Assembly (NCBI GenBank): GCA_027422505.1
Contig: JAPQWV010001336.1
Span: 1-64,000, forward strand
Length of the DNA: 64,000 nt
Reading direction: 5' to 3'
Origin: Craterostigma plantagineum
Lineage: Eukaryota > Streptophyta > Magnoliopsida > Lamiales > Linderniaceae
A program made the position numbers and the translations under genes. The notes beneath the pieces were generated by a model. It was not told the DNA's origin and made no database searches. It saw nothing but the letters and a program-made list of their open reading frames with translations. This document shows positions 44,772-55,682 of this stretch, in pieces. Numbering within the stretch: the stretch's first letter is position 1; every line of letters starts with the position of its first letter.

Positions 44772-46617
44772 ATGAGCCGTGTCGTGACCCCCTCCACTTC
44801 GCACCGATCGAATTTTCCTGCAAGCTTAGGGCGCCCAGATTCTCCCTCTTCTTCTTCCTTTCTCACCTCCTTTCTCAACGCGCTTGAAGCCCTAAACGAC
44901 TTTCCTGACTTGGATATTTTTCGCCCCCCTCAGATTATAGGGTTCCCGAACAGGAAAGTCTATCTCGAAGCTCTAGGCGTCTGGTCTTCTCAAATGGAAG
45001 GCTTTCACGAGCGTGTCAAGCTTCCTTGGCATGAAGTGAACGTGTCTTCCCTTCGAGATTCTCACATCCCCATGATTGTCGACCGACTCGGGCTTACCCC
45101 CCGATTACGAATTACGAATCCCCGGACCTCGGGACATAATCAGTGGGCCGCCCGAGGGTTTTCATACCTATTTCCTCGGTCAAATAGATATGGGGCTTTG
45201 TCTCCCCCTCCCTCGGTTCCTGGCTGACCTTTGCAACCATTATCAAATTTCCCCGAGCCAGCTGACTCCAAATTCCGACAGCCTTCTTCTATCCTTAACC
45301 ATCCTTATTAGACATTTCCGAATTCCCTTTCTCTTCCCCTTCTACTATCTTTCTTAAAGATAAATCAAAAGGAGCCTGGTAAGTTTTCTTTTTCTTCACG
45401 GCTCCTGAGGAGTTCCTCCTCGGGAATCCCTCCTTTCACAAAGGATGGATGAAAAAATTCTTTTACGTCCGTTCTCCTGAGGGGTGTCCCGAGAACGATA
45501 CGATCGACCACTGGCCTAAGGCCGTATCCATATCCACCCCTCTCCCTCCAGCCGAAGACTCAGAAGTCAAGAGGTTCAAGGAGATCCTTGGGGGTCGTCG
45601 TTACAGCGCTCCTGAGCTCGTTAAGGATGACCTGCTTTGTAATTTTGGTTTCTGCTCCAAGGGTCTAGTGGTAGACGACCTAGGTATATCTTCTTGGTTT
45701 CTCTCTGTTTTTTCTGCTTTTATCTCTGACCGAGCTTTTCCCCCTTTTCTTACCAGATTTACGTATGGACCTCGCTGATTTACTTAAGATCTCTGAAGAG
45801 ATGAAAAAGGGCGGCTCTGCTCAGGTGCCTCCACCAGCCTCAGTTACTGGGGCCCTCAACAAAGGCAAGGCCAAAGTCTCTGCTAGCTCTTCGGGCTCTT
45901 CGAGGGCAGCCCCGAAGAGAAAACGCCTGCGGCTTCCAGCAACCCCTCGAGCAAGAAGGTTAAGGCTAGCTCTCGGGTGAGTGCGAGCGCTGGCGAAGGC
46001 TCCCCCGCTCCCATCGACTCCCTCGAGCAACCCGACTACTTCCACGGCCCTCGTGGGGCCCAGTGTGTGGAGTACACGCGGGGCTTCCGCTCGGAGGCCA
46101 ATCGCTCCCATCTCTTGGGACTGCAGCCTCGGGAATTCTTCCCACTCTTCGCCAACACATGGGTCAGGTATGGACCTTCCTTATGGATCTTCCCGTTCCT
46201 TGGCACATGCCCGTTTGTCCCCTCGTTCATTCTTTTCCTTTGTCTGTCAGGGCTTCGCTTACGCTGCCGAGGCCTTGGAAAGGATGCGCTTTATGCACGA
46301 GGACTGCATCGAGCTCACCCAATCGGAGGCGAAGCTAAAGGGGGAGGTAACTAGACTCGAGGAAGAGCTCAAGCGAAAAGAAGAAGAGCTGAAGAAGCTG
46401 TCGAGGGATGCTCGGGCGGAATCTGAGAAGGCAAAAAGGGACTTGCTCAAGGAGAGGGATGCTCGAGAAGAAGCAGAGAACAACTTCCGTGAGCTAGAAG
46501 AAAGCGTCACTCGGGGACTATCTGCCCCGGACCACCTACGGGAGGCAAGTCGTCGAGTACTTTCACCACGGCTTCTGGGGGTGTGTTCACCAGCTCAGGG
46601 TGGCCGGCATAGGCCAT
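44772..46617 (+). CDS. Antisense ORF A of the Tat element: Transposase_28-like (PF04195-type) plus coiled coil
   Basis: It is encoded opposite to gag-pol. It starts MSRVVTPSTSHRSNFPASLG at 44772. After a frame change near 45130 it reads PPEGFHTYFLGQIDMGLCLP, then LPRFLADLCNHYQISPSQLT. This resembles the 'putative gypsy type transposon' domain (PF04195), which has the pattern GF..Y...L..GL..P...F...L......P.QL.P. Probable introns follow (near 45360-45400 and 45684-45760). Later blocks: FHKGWMKKFFYVRSPEG, SAPELVKDDLLCNFGF, a Ser/Pro/Lys-rich basic stretch (KRKRLRLP), and a strong coiled coil at about 46255-46510 (LKGEVTRLEEELKRKEEELK, KKLSRDARAESEKAKRDLLK). Codon texture is clearly coding on this strand. 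Related antisense ORFs are known in some Tat elements (for example maize Grande); their role is unknown. Exon structure is tentative. Confidence 0.6.
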
Positions 46618-47704
46618 AAATGGAAGCTTGATTGGCTAGACGTCGATCGGGCTCTGGCTGAATGCCCCGCGGGAGGATACCCACCTGATCCCCTAGCTCG
46701 TGGAGGCTTTGGGGGTAATACTCAAGAGGACATCGCGGCCACGCCCTCAAGCGAAGAGACTGAGGAGGCCATCCGCTCCCCCAATGAGAACCCGAGCAGC
46801 CCATTCAGATGCCCGAGCCCATCGTGGAATAGGAGGTGCCCGAGCAGGAGGTGGTTGAACAGTTCTTGAAGAAACCCGAGGTCGAGGTGGAGAGGAATCA
46901 GAGCCTCAGGTCGAGCTGGTGGCGACCGAGGCAGAGGAGATACCGATGGGGTCTAATCAGGCCGGGTCGACCGCCCCATCTTAAGGATTTCTATTTGTTA
47001 ATGAACTATCCTTGCCTTTTGTGTCTTTTTCTTACGAACAATATGTCCTTTTTTTGAATGTATGCCATTTCTCTTCCGACTCTACTATATTAGTATGTTG
47101 CATGTTTTCTCTCGGCATATCATGCTTGCTCTCGTCATTTCTGTGCTCTGTCGATGAATGTCCTTTCTTCTCGTGCTCACAATTCTTCGTCCTTTATGAA
47201 CTCCCTGGATTATAAGACGTAATCACCTTGTACTCGAGAACTTCTTCATCGCGCCGCTTTGCTGAGCGCCCCTCTTAGTCGTCGGGCTGTGCTTCCTGAA
47301 AACGACTCTCGAGCACTTCTTCTTCCTTTCTGTTCGGGCATCTTTTTGAACGTTGCCCAACGGTCCTTTTGTCCCCAGACCCCGTATTCCTCCCTTCAAA
47401 TTTCGAATTCCCTCAAAATTCGATCTTCGCAACAGTCCTACCTTTACGGGCATGTCTCCTTATAAAATCGGTACTTGTTCCATTGGCTCTACTCTCTTCT
47501 CAAAATCTCACTGAGTTTATTTCCTCCGGGTTATGTCGTCTACCCAACCCAGGGTTTTACTTCTCTTTTTCTTCTTAACTCATAGCATACTCATTTTATC
47601 TTATCTCTTGAGTTTTTTACATTCCTCGCCCAGCTTGTTGATGGATCCCAGGATAGTGCACTCTCAATTTAGGAGAAATCCCCTTTAGATCCCCCACCGG
47701 CTCT
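46618..47704 (+). other. Region between antisense ORFs A and B
   Basis: Up to about 46980 the sequence is still codon-like in the plus sense (acidic/proline-rich, PEPIVE-like text) and may be the tail of ORF A. From 46980 to 47700 it is T-rich and looks like UTR, intron or promoter. No firm feature is seen. Confidence 0.35.
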
Positions 47705-48261
47705 TTGGGATTTATGGGAGGAGGCAACAGGTTTCATCCCACACACAAATGCGGATTTCCGCACAGGGAAGGCCAAGTCATCGCGGCCCAACCTTCTCGA
47801 GAAACACCGCCCCTGGGAGGGCTTCGTCGGACTCCTCGTTTCCTTCTGGAGGCCGATGGTGCTTCTTCCCGCCAGTTCATGGAAAGTTTCCTGGAGCCCG
47901 AGGAAAGGCGGCGTCTGGCGAGATTTTCCGATTCCAGCTTCTGGGATTGGTGGGCTTTAAGCGAGAGTCGGGTCAGTCATGCTGACCTTCGCCTTTTACT
48001 TCCCCTCTTTCTTTGTTCCTTCCTAACTTTCTTCGTTAATCCTATTCACTTTCCTGCGAGGGACTTCGGCGCTATACCCGACAACGCGCCCTGCTTCAGT
48101 ACTATGAGGATGCCTGTACCCGACTGACTACCTTCTTGGGTGAGAAGGATCGCCAAATCGCTGAGTTAAAGGAATTACTAGCGATTCCCTTGCTGAGAAC
48201 CGACGCACTCACTCAAGGTCCCGAGGGAGAAATACCCGGGTTCGATCCCCTAATCGCGTGA
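47705..48261 (+). CDS. Antisense ORF B of the Tat element (hypothetical, coiled-coil end)
   Basis: The first part is FLLEADGASSRQFMESFLEP with ERRRLARFSDSSFWDWWALS (47850-47965). A probable intron (donor near 47970, T-rich tract) leads to QRALLQYYEDACTRLTTFLG and EKDRQIAELKELLAIPLL (about 48085-48195), ending GFDPLIA at the stop 48259-48261. No known family is recognised. It may be a separate gene or the last exons of ORF A. Confidence 0.4.
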
Positions 48262-48611
48262 GGCGCCTTTTCTCCCCCTGCTCGGGTCGGATTTCGGTGC
48301 TAAGGCGTAAAAGGGTTCCCCAAGATGAAGAGGCCTTTACTTCCTCGGGGATCCGACACCAGGGAATGCCCTATGCTCGGGAGATGAGGCGATAGATATT
48401 TTTCATATGCTATTTTTCGCTACACTGTCGTTTATATTCAGCCCTACAGCTCACGGGGCTTCTAGTTTTTCGTAGACTTTGCTCTTTTATATTTTTACAT
48501 TCGTACCTTTACCGTCACCGTTCCTGCTTCTTCCCGCGTCTTCCCTTGTTTTGATATTGACCAATAATCGCCACTCTGCCGGCGATTTTATTCATCCTCA
48601 TGTGTGTTCGA

Positions 48612-49325
48612 GCCTCATCCGAGGACCTTTCTTCATTTTCGTTCGGAGACTTTCTTCACCCTCGCGGGTGATCGGGCCTCATCCGAGGACTTTCCTCATT
48701 TTCGTTTGGAGATTTTCTTCACCCTCACGACGGGTGATCGGGCCTCATCCGAGGACTTTTCTTCATTTTCGTTTGGAGATTTTCTTCACCCTCACGACGG
48801 GTGATCGGGCCTCATCCGAGGACTTTTCTTCATTTCGTTTGGAGATTTTCTTCACCCTCATGGTGATCGGGCCTCGTCCAAGGACTTTTCTTCATTTTCG
48901 TTTGGAGATTTTCTTCACCCTCACGGGTGATCGGGCCTCGTCCGATTTCGTTTGGAGATTTTCTTCACCCTCACGGATGATCGGGCCTCATCCGAGGACT
49001 TTTCTTCATTTTCGTTTGGAGATTTTCTTCACCCTCACGGGTGATCGGGCCTCATCCGAGGATTTTTCTTCATTTTCGTTTGGAGATTTTCTTCACCCTC
49101 ACGGGTGATCGGGCGTCATCCGAGGACTTTTCTTCATTTTCGTTTGGAGATTTTCTTCACCCTCACGGGTTATCGGGCCTCATCCGAGGACTTTTCTTCA
49201 TTTTCGTTTGGAGATTTTCTTCACCCTCACGGGTGATCGGCCTCGTCCGAGGACAACTCTTCATTTTCGTTTGGAGATTTTCTTCACCCTCACGGGTGAT
49301 CGGGCCTCGTCCGAAGACTTTTCTT
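48612..49325. repeat. 64-bp tandem array in the 3' region of the Tat element
   Basis: About eleven units carry TCATCCGAGGACTTTTCTTC, ATTTTCGTTTGGAGATTTTC and TTCACCCTCACGGGTGATCG. Some units are shortened (near 48940) or vary by one base. Plus frames across it give the repeated peptide FRLEIFFTLTGDRASSEDFS, which is not evidence for a protein. It lies just downstream of the integrase stop on the element strand. Confidence 0.92.
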
Positions 49326-49487
49326 CCTTGTCGTACTCCACGTTCTTTCGGACATAATTAACTTCATTCAAAAACACGCGAGTGTTCGGAAATAGATAGT
49401 CAACTTGTAATACGTAGACTTTCCTAATTAAGAAAATAAACAAAGCATAAATATGACAGATAAATAAGGTGCGATCCCGAGAACGTC

Positions 49488-52400
49488 TCACGGGTAATAC
49501 TTCTTCAAATGCCGAGCGTTGTGTGGTCTCTCCAACTTCTTTCCATCCAAGTCTTCTAGATAATAGGCGGCTTCTCCCGCCTTCTTGACCACCTTATACG
49601 GTCCTTCATACTTGGGATCTAGCTTCCCTCGCGCCCCTTTGTGTTGTATTTCTTTCATGACGAGCTCTCCTTCTTCAAACCTTCTCAGGCATACCTTTCG
49701 ATTGTAGGCTCGGGTAATCTTTCTCTGATAGGCTGCCATCCTAAGCGCGGCCTTCTGCCTCCCTTCCTCGATTAGGTCCAACTCATCGGCCCGGAGCTGG
49801 TCATTCTCTTCCGAATATCCTATCACTCGAGCACTTTCTTGGCCTATTTCCACGGGTAACACTGCTTCGCTTCCGTATACCAAGCTAAACGGGGTTTCTT
49901 CGTCCCAGCTCGAGGCGTGGTCCTGTAGGACCAGAGTATGCTCGACAACTCGTTGAACCAAGCTCTCTTCAGCCCATCCAGCCGGACTTTTAGCGCTTGT
50001 ACAATCGTTCGATTTGTCACCTCGACTTGACCATTACTCTGGGATAAGCTATAGAAGTGAATACTTGCTCGATTCCATATCCCTGGCACCATTCTTTCAA
50101 CTTGCGCCCACTGAACTGTCTCCCGTTATCGCTTATTAGCCTTCTCGGGATCCCAAACCTGCACAGGATACTTTTCCAGAGGAATGCAATTACAGCAGCT
50201 TCAGTGATCCGTGTCAGGGCTTCGGCCTCCACCCATTTGGAAAAATAGTCGATCACGACTAGGAGGAACCTCTTTTGGGAGGCATTGCCTTAAAATGGCC
50301 CGTCGATGTCTAATCCCCATTGGTCGAACGGACAGGCCGACACGACCGCTTTCATCATTTCCGCCGGTGCCCTTTGTAAGTTCGCATGCTTCTGACATCG
50401 GAGGCAACTTCGCACCACCTTGATCGAGTATGCCCTCATTGTAGGCCAGAAGAAACCGGCCAACATCGCCTTGCATGCCAAGGCTCTTCCCCCAATGTGA
50501 CTCCCACAGCTACCCTCATGTATGTCGACGAAGACTTCTTCGGCTTCCTCCTTCGATAAGCACCTCAACAGGGGGCCCGAGTAGGATCTTTTAAACAGAA
50601 TCCCATCGATGATGGTGAAGCGGCTGGACCTCTTCTGTGTTACACGAGCCTGGAGTTTATCCTCTGGAAGGATCTGCTTCTCGAGATAACGATAAATGTC
50701 ACGCCGCCAATCTTCGGGTTCCGGCTCCCTTACTTCCTCGATCTGATGGATCTGGGGTGCTCTTTCTACTTTAATCCCTCCTTCAGGCATACTCAACGCA
50801 CTGGCCCACTTGGCGATTATGTCCGCTTTTTCGTTCTCTTTCCTGTTGATGAGCTCCAACTTAACTTCTTCGAATTTTTCCTTTAGCTTTTCAAAAGACT
50901 TCGCGTATTCTGCAGCCTGTCCTCCTTGATAGCGAAGTTCCCCTCGGTTTGTTGAACTACCAACTGTGAATCAGAATACAAAGTTACTCGGGTCAATGCC
51001 ATCCTTATCGCTGTCCTCATCCCGAGCAAGAGAGCTTCGTACTCGACTTCGTTGTTAGAGGCTCGAAAGTCCAACCTTACCCCTAAGCTAGTCTCTTCGC
51101 CCCAGGGTGAAACGATTACTAGCCGGCGCCATTCCAATCTGACAAGAAGAACCATCAACATAGATCTTCCACATCTCGATTGGTTCCTCTTCTGCCATCT
51201 CAACAATGAAATCAGCTAGGCCCTGAGCTTTGATGGCTACTCGGGGTCGAAACTGGATATCGTATTCTCCCAGCTCGGTTACCCATTTGATCGATCTTCC
51301 TGAGATATCTGGTCGAGTCACGATTACCCCCAACGGACTGTTGGTGAGTACTATGATCGGGTGTGATAGGAAGTAGCGCCTCAACCTCCTGGCCGTAATT
51401 ACCAAGGCCAACAACAATTTTTCCTGGGAAGTATATCGAACTTCGGCACCTTTCAAGAGATGACTAACGAAGTAGACTGGCTTCTGTACCTTTTCCTCTT
51501 CTCGGACCATCACGGAGCGACTGCCCGAGGAGTGGTTGAAAGGTAAACGATGAGCTCCTCCCCGGGTTTTGGCTTGTTCAATACTGGCAACTCCTTCAAA
51601 TACTCTTTCAGCTCCTGAAAGGCCATCTCACACTCGGGCGTCCACTCGAAATCCTTAACCTTTCTCAACGCTTTAAAGAAGGGCATGCTTCTTTCCGCGG
51701 ATCTTGAAATGAATCTGGACAAGGCGTGATCCTCCCTGTCAGCCTCTGGACCTCGTTAAGATCTTTGGGGAAGTAAAATGTCAGAAATGGCTTTCACCTT
51801 GTCGGGATTGGCCTCAATGCCTGATCGCATTACCATGTATCCCAGGAACTTCCCCGACCGTACCCCGAACGTGCACTTAGTTGGGTTTAACTTCAGGCAT
51901 ACCTTCTGGCCGTGGCGAAAGTCTCCCTCAGGTCTCCTGAGAAGCTATTTTCCGTCTTGGACTTGATCAGAATATCGTCTACGTATACTTCCACGTTCCT
52001 CCCGATCTGGGCCTCGAAAACTCGATCCATCAGCCTCTGATACATGGCCCCCGCATTTTTCAGCCCAAAGGGCATGACCAAATAACAAAAGGTTCCTTCT
52101 GACGTAATGAAACTGACTTTAGGCTGATCTTCCTCGGCTAGCCCAATATGATGATAGCCCTGAAAGGCATCCAGGAAACATAACAACTCATGTCCGGCGG
52201 TGGAATCCACCAATTAATCTATCCTTGGCAAGGGATAGCAGTCTTTCGGGCAAGCCTTATTTAAATCCCTGAAATCGACGCACATGCGCCATTTTCCCGC
52301 TGACTCGGGAACTGTATTTCACGAATATACCCCGCTTTCAGGAGCTCCCCGACTTGTTCTTTAATTATCGCGTCCTTCTGCGCTCCGAGGTGTCTCTTTT

Positions 52401-52932
52401 TCTGGAAGACTGGTCTGACCGTGGGGGAGATGTTTAGTCGGTGCTCCATTATGTCCCTTGGTATCACAGTGAGTTCGTTCGCCGACCAGGCAAACACATC
52501 TTCGTTCTTTTTCAGTTGTTTAATAAGGTCCGCCTTTAGCTCGGGGGGTAAATCTCGGGCAATCTTGACCATTCCTGAGGGAGGTCTGATCGCGATTTCT
52601 TCTATTTCACCCTCAGTTCCTACTTCCTGAAGGGCGTGTATGGCATAAAAGGCTCCTTGGCTTCTGGGATGGCCCTCTCGTCGGCTTTTCAATGACTTTA
52701 ACTCGATCCTTACTTCTTCCACGTAGCACTTTCGCGCTATCTTCCGATCCCCGAGTACCTCTCCTACTCGGTCTCCCACTGGAAACTTCATTTTCTCATG
52801 TAGGGCTAAGGCGATCGCCGCGAAGGAGCTGAGCGCCGGGCATCCCAGTATGACGTTGTAAGAGGAGGACATGTCGACAATCAGGAAAGGGGCAATTCGG
52901 GTCTTCTTCAATTCCCCCGATCCCAAGGTCAA
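49488..52932 (-). pseudogene. Inner gypsy pol: protease end, RT, RNase H, aRNH, integrase
   Basis: The protease end is RIAPFLIVDMSSSYNVILGC (about 52890). RT runs about 52530-51720 (VFAWSANELTVIPRDIMEHR, CYLVMPFGLKNAGAMYQRLM, YVDD within VEVYVDDILIKS near 51985, RFISRSAERSMPFFKALRKV). Ty3 RNase H lies at 51510-51250 (YTSQEKLLLALVITARRLRR). The additional RNase H lies at 51200-50790 (IYVDGSSCQIG, NNEVEYEALLLGMRTAIRMA, YSDSQLVVQQTEG, NEKADIIAKWAS). Integrase has HEGSCGSHIGGRALACKAML with CLRCQKHAN (50540-50400), IDYFSKWVEAEALTRITEAA (50254), and a C-terminal part ending RHLKKYYP at 49488 without a chromodomain. Frame breaks near 52220, 51880, 51735, 51520, 51190, 50870, 50280 and 50080 prevent a continuous product as read. 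Confidence 0.87.
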
Positions 52933-54830
52933 GGGTAGCTAAATCTGTCCTACCGCTTCGATGGCATGCCTGGTGAACCCGAACAACGCCGTTTCCACTG
53001 GGTCCATCCGATACTCTCCCAACTCCATCTGATCCATGGTCTCCATGAAGATGATGTTCACGGAACTCCCATTGTCGACGAAAACTCTTCCTACATCGTG
53101 ATTTGCTATCTCCGCCCGAAATACTAGGGCATCTTCATGCGCGTCGTTTCCTCCGTGAAAGTCATCGGGCCAAAGGAAATGGTGGTCCCGATCGCCTTTG
53201 TTTTGATGTCACTCCCAGACTCTCGAGTTTCCTTACTTCTGCCTTTCTAGCTCTGTTTGAATCCTCGATTGCGGGTCCTCCAGATATCATATTGATCCTG
53301 CGTTGAGGCACGTATGCCTCCGCGGGCACCCGGGTACGCTCTGGTGTTCTTCGGTCGTTTCCTCGCTCTTGGTTGGGTTTATCTTCCCTTCTGTACTCCC
53401 CTCGTCTCCGTTCTGGAGACTGATCAAACCTGCTTTGCGGTCTATTGTTAGCGTATAGATGGTCTCTCCTAGGCCCTTGTTCGTAGTCCTTTCTGAAATA
53501 CTTTCGCGGGGCGCCCACTTCTCCGCCAACACTAACTCGGCTCGGGCTTCTGGGTTGGCCACCACGATTCTTTCAAGTTCATCGTTCAGGTGAAAACAGG
53601 CCTCAGTCGTGTGGCCGTACTCCCGATGGAATTCACAATATGATTTCGAAACAGGATTCCTGGGTCCTTCTTTACTTTTAGCCGGTCTCTTAATGAAGTA
53701 TCGTCCCTCGCAGATTTCCAACGCCAAGCTTTGCTCACCTTCCATTGAATATTGCTTGGTCGGGATCTCCCTTGGACTTCCCCTCGAGGATTCTCCTCTT
53801 TTCATCCTATGGGGCGGGCTGGCTCTCGCGCAACTTCCACTGTCCCGATCGCTTTCTTTTTATCTCCTTTTTTGAAATTGTGCGCCTCTTCCACCCTTAC
53901 ATACTTTTCTACTCTGATTATCAGGTCTTCTACAGTAGTCGGGTACTTCTCACCAACGACCGATAGAGGTCACCTTCTTTTAGCCCATTGTGGAAGCCCC
54001 GATCAACAAGTCTGAGGTGGTGGTCGAGACTTCCATCATAGTCCGATTGAATCGCTTCAAGTAGTCTCGAAAACTCTCCTGGTCTCCTTGTTTCATGGTC
54101 AGCAAGTTTACAGCGAGAAAGGTCTCCTGCGGCTGCTAGAAAATTGTCTCAGGAAGGCCCGAGTGAAGTCCGCAAAGTTATGAATTTCCCCTGCGGGTAG
54201 CATGGTGAACCACTATTGGGCCCCCTTCGCGAAGGTGGTAGCGAACACTCGGCACTGATTGCATCTCCTAATTGATATAATGCGGCGTTTCCGTCAAAGC
54301 TGGCCAGATGATCCTCGGGAGGCCCCGACCCGTCATAACGGTTCATGTCCGGGAACCTGAAGTTGTTCGGTAAAGGAGCGCGAAGGACCTCCTCCGAGAA
54401 GGGGGGCCTCGCTGAATCGGGAGAGGCATCTGCGGATTGGCCAGTTCCTTCAGCCTCTGAATCTCTTCCTTCATCCGTTCCCACTCCACGATCTGTCTCT
54501 CTTCCAGGGCTCTTTTTTTCTCGGCCCGTAAGATGTTGATCTCCGCCCTCAACGTCTTTTCTTCTGCCTCTTTCTCTTGTTCTTTGGCCGCGCGTGTTCT
54601 TCCTCGCGACGCAACCGTTCCGCCTCTTCCTCTTCCGTCTCCTGTGGTGGCGGCGACTCCACGCGAGTTTTTCGCGTTCGCTCTGCTCTTAGCATTTCTA
54701 CTTCCGCTCTCAATTTCCTCAGTTCGGTCTGATCATCGTTGAACGTTTCCTCATGGTCCTCCTCCGTCCATTCGTTCATTAGCACCTCGTCCCTCGGCGG
54801 TGGTTGGGTATCGTTTGCGGTATCCACCAT
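52933..54830 (-). pseudogene. Inner gypsy gag and protease start
   Basis: The probable start is the ATG at 54830 (MVDTANDTQPPPRDEVLMNE), 34 bp inside the LTR border. A charged coiled region follows (TELRKLRAEVEMLRAERTRK, REEEHARPKNKRKRQKKRR), then the gag core (FPDMNRYDGSGPPEDHLASF, near 54330). The C-terminal part has SKSYCEFHREYGHTTEACFH and LNDELERIVVANPEARAELV (53640-53520). The protease region starts near 53120 with D-NGS in a shifted frame (about 53060). At least six frame changes. The gag lacks a typical CCHC knuckle; the C-x-H-x3-GHT-x2-C pattern takes its place, as in other Tat gags. Confidence 0.8.
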
Positions 54831-54845
54831 GTTACTGATATATCG

Positions 54846-54863
54846 TCCCACAGACGGCGCCAA
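54846..54863 (-). other. Primer binding site, Arg-tRNA type (inner element)
   Basis: On the minus strand TTGGCGCCGTCTGTGGGA follows the LTR end ...CACATCA directly. This site is usual for Tat/Ogre elements primed by an arginine tRNA. Confidence 0.8.
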
Positions 54864-55682
54864 TGATGTGGACCGCGTAAAACGACTTTTGGAGACAGTG
54901 ATTGACGTGGTTGTCCTTCCCTCGTAACTGTCCTGGCGCGGATTCTTCGGTCTCCGTCGGTCTACTCCGTCGAGCCTAACACCCAAAAACTCAAAAAACA
55001 CGTCAGAAGGGGGCCGGGGTTGGTGCCGGCGTAGCCCCTCCGATGCTTAAGTCAGAAAACGGGTGAAGATAGGTGTTTTTGCTCGTAAATCAGTTTGGTT
55101 AATTTTTTTAAAGCGTACCTGGAAAATGAATTAATCGTCACTATTTATACTAACCTCGCTTCATTTTGACTTGACCTACTCTTTCGCCCTGGCCCATGTT
55201 TCTCGCGGACCTCACGGAGGGAACGTGGCTCTCCCCACGATCCGACGTTCTCATCTCCTCCTCCTCCTTCCAGTTTATTCACGACATCGTCTCCGTCTGA
55301 CGGCATCATCTGCTCGGGCTATCCTCCCTACTCGGGCTAAACCTCCGTTCGAGCTAACCCTTCTGCTCGGACTAACCTTCCTGTTCGGACTAACCCTTCT
55401 GTTCGGACCAACCCTCCTGTTCGGGCGAACCCTTCTGTTCGGACTAACCCTTCCCTTCTCGATCGATTTATCTTCGCGCACTTCCTCATGCGCATTTCTT
55501 CCTTCGCGATCTCCTCGGGCGTTCTGCCCCCATTTTTATTCAGCGAGGCTACTCTCGAGATATTCACCCTCCGACTCGAGGTGTCTCTTCGCGCCTTTGT
55601 CCTTCCTTTCGCGCCCTACCACTCGCGGGTTTTTAGGTAGCCGACGCTATTTTACCGTTAGCCCTAAAACCCGAGGGTAACA
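54864..55682 (-). repeat. 5' LTR of the inner gypsy element
   Basis: 819 bp, TGTTACCCTCGGG...GGTCCACATCA in the element sense. Colinear with 43253-44053 with only a few percent difference, plus one additional 18-bp unit at about 55330-55460. Confidence 0.92.

Larger units (their letters stand above)
43253..55682 (-). mobile_element. Inner Tat-lineage Ty3/gypsy element, complete (12.4 kb)
   Basis: Two near-identical LTRs, primer site, gag-pol, antisense genes, tandem repeats and polypurine tract all lie in Tat order on the minus strand. It is flanked by perfect 5-bp duplications TGGTT (43248-43252 and 55683-55687). Removing it restores the RT frame of the outer element, so it inserted into that element. 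Its pol is broken by scattered indels, some of which may be assembly errors. Confidence 0.9.

Noticed and set aside
48479..49361. 209- and 106-codon plus-strand ORFs rich in FRLEIFFTLTGDRASSEDFS
   Set aside because: They are translations of the 64-bp tandem array and change frame with unit length.
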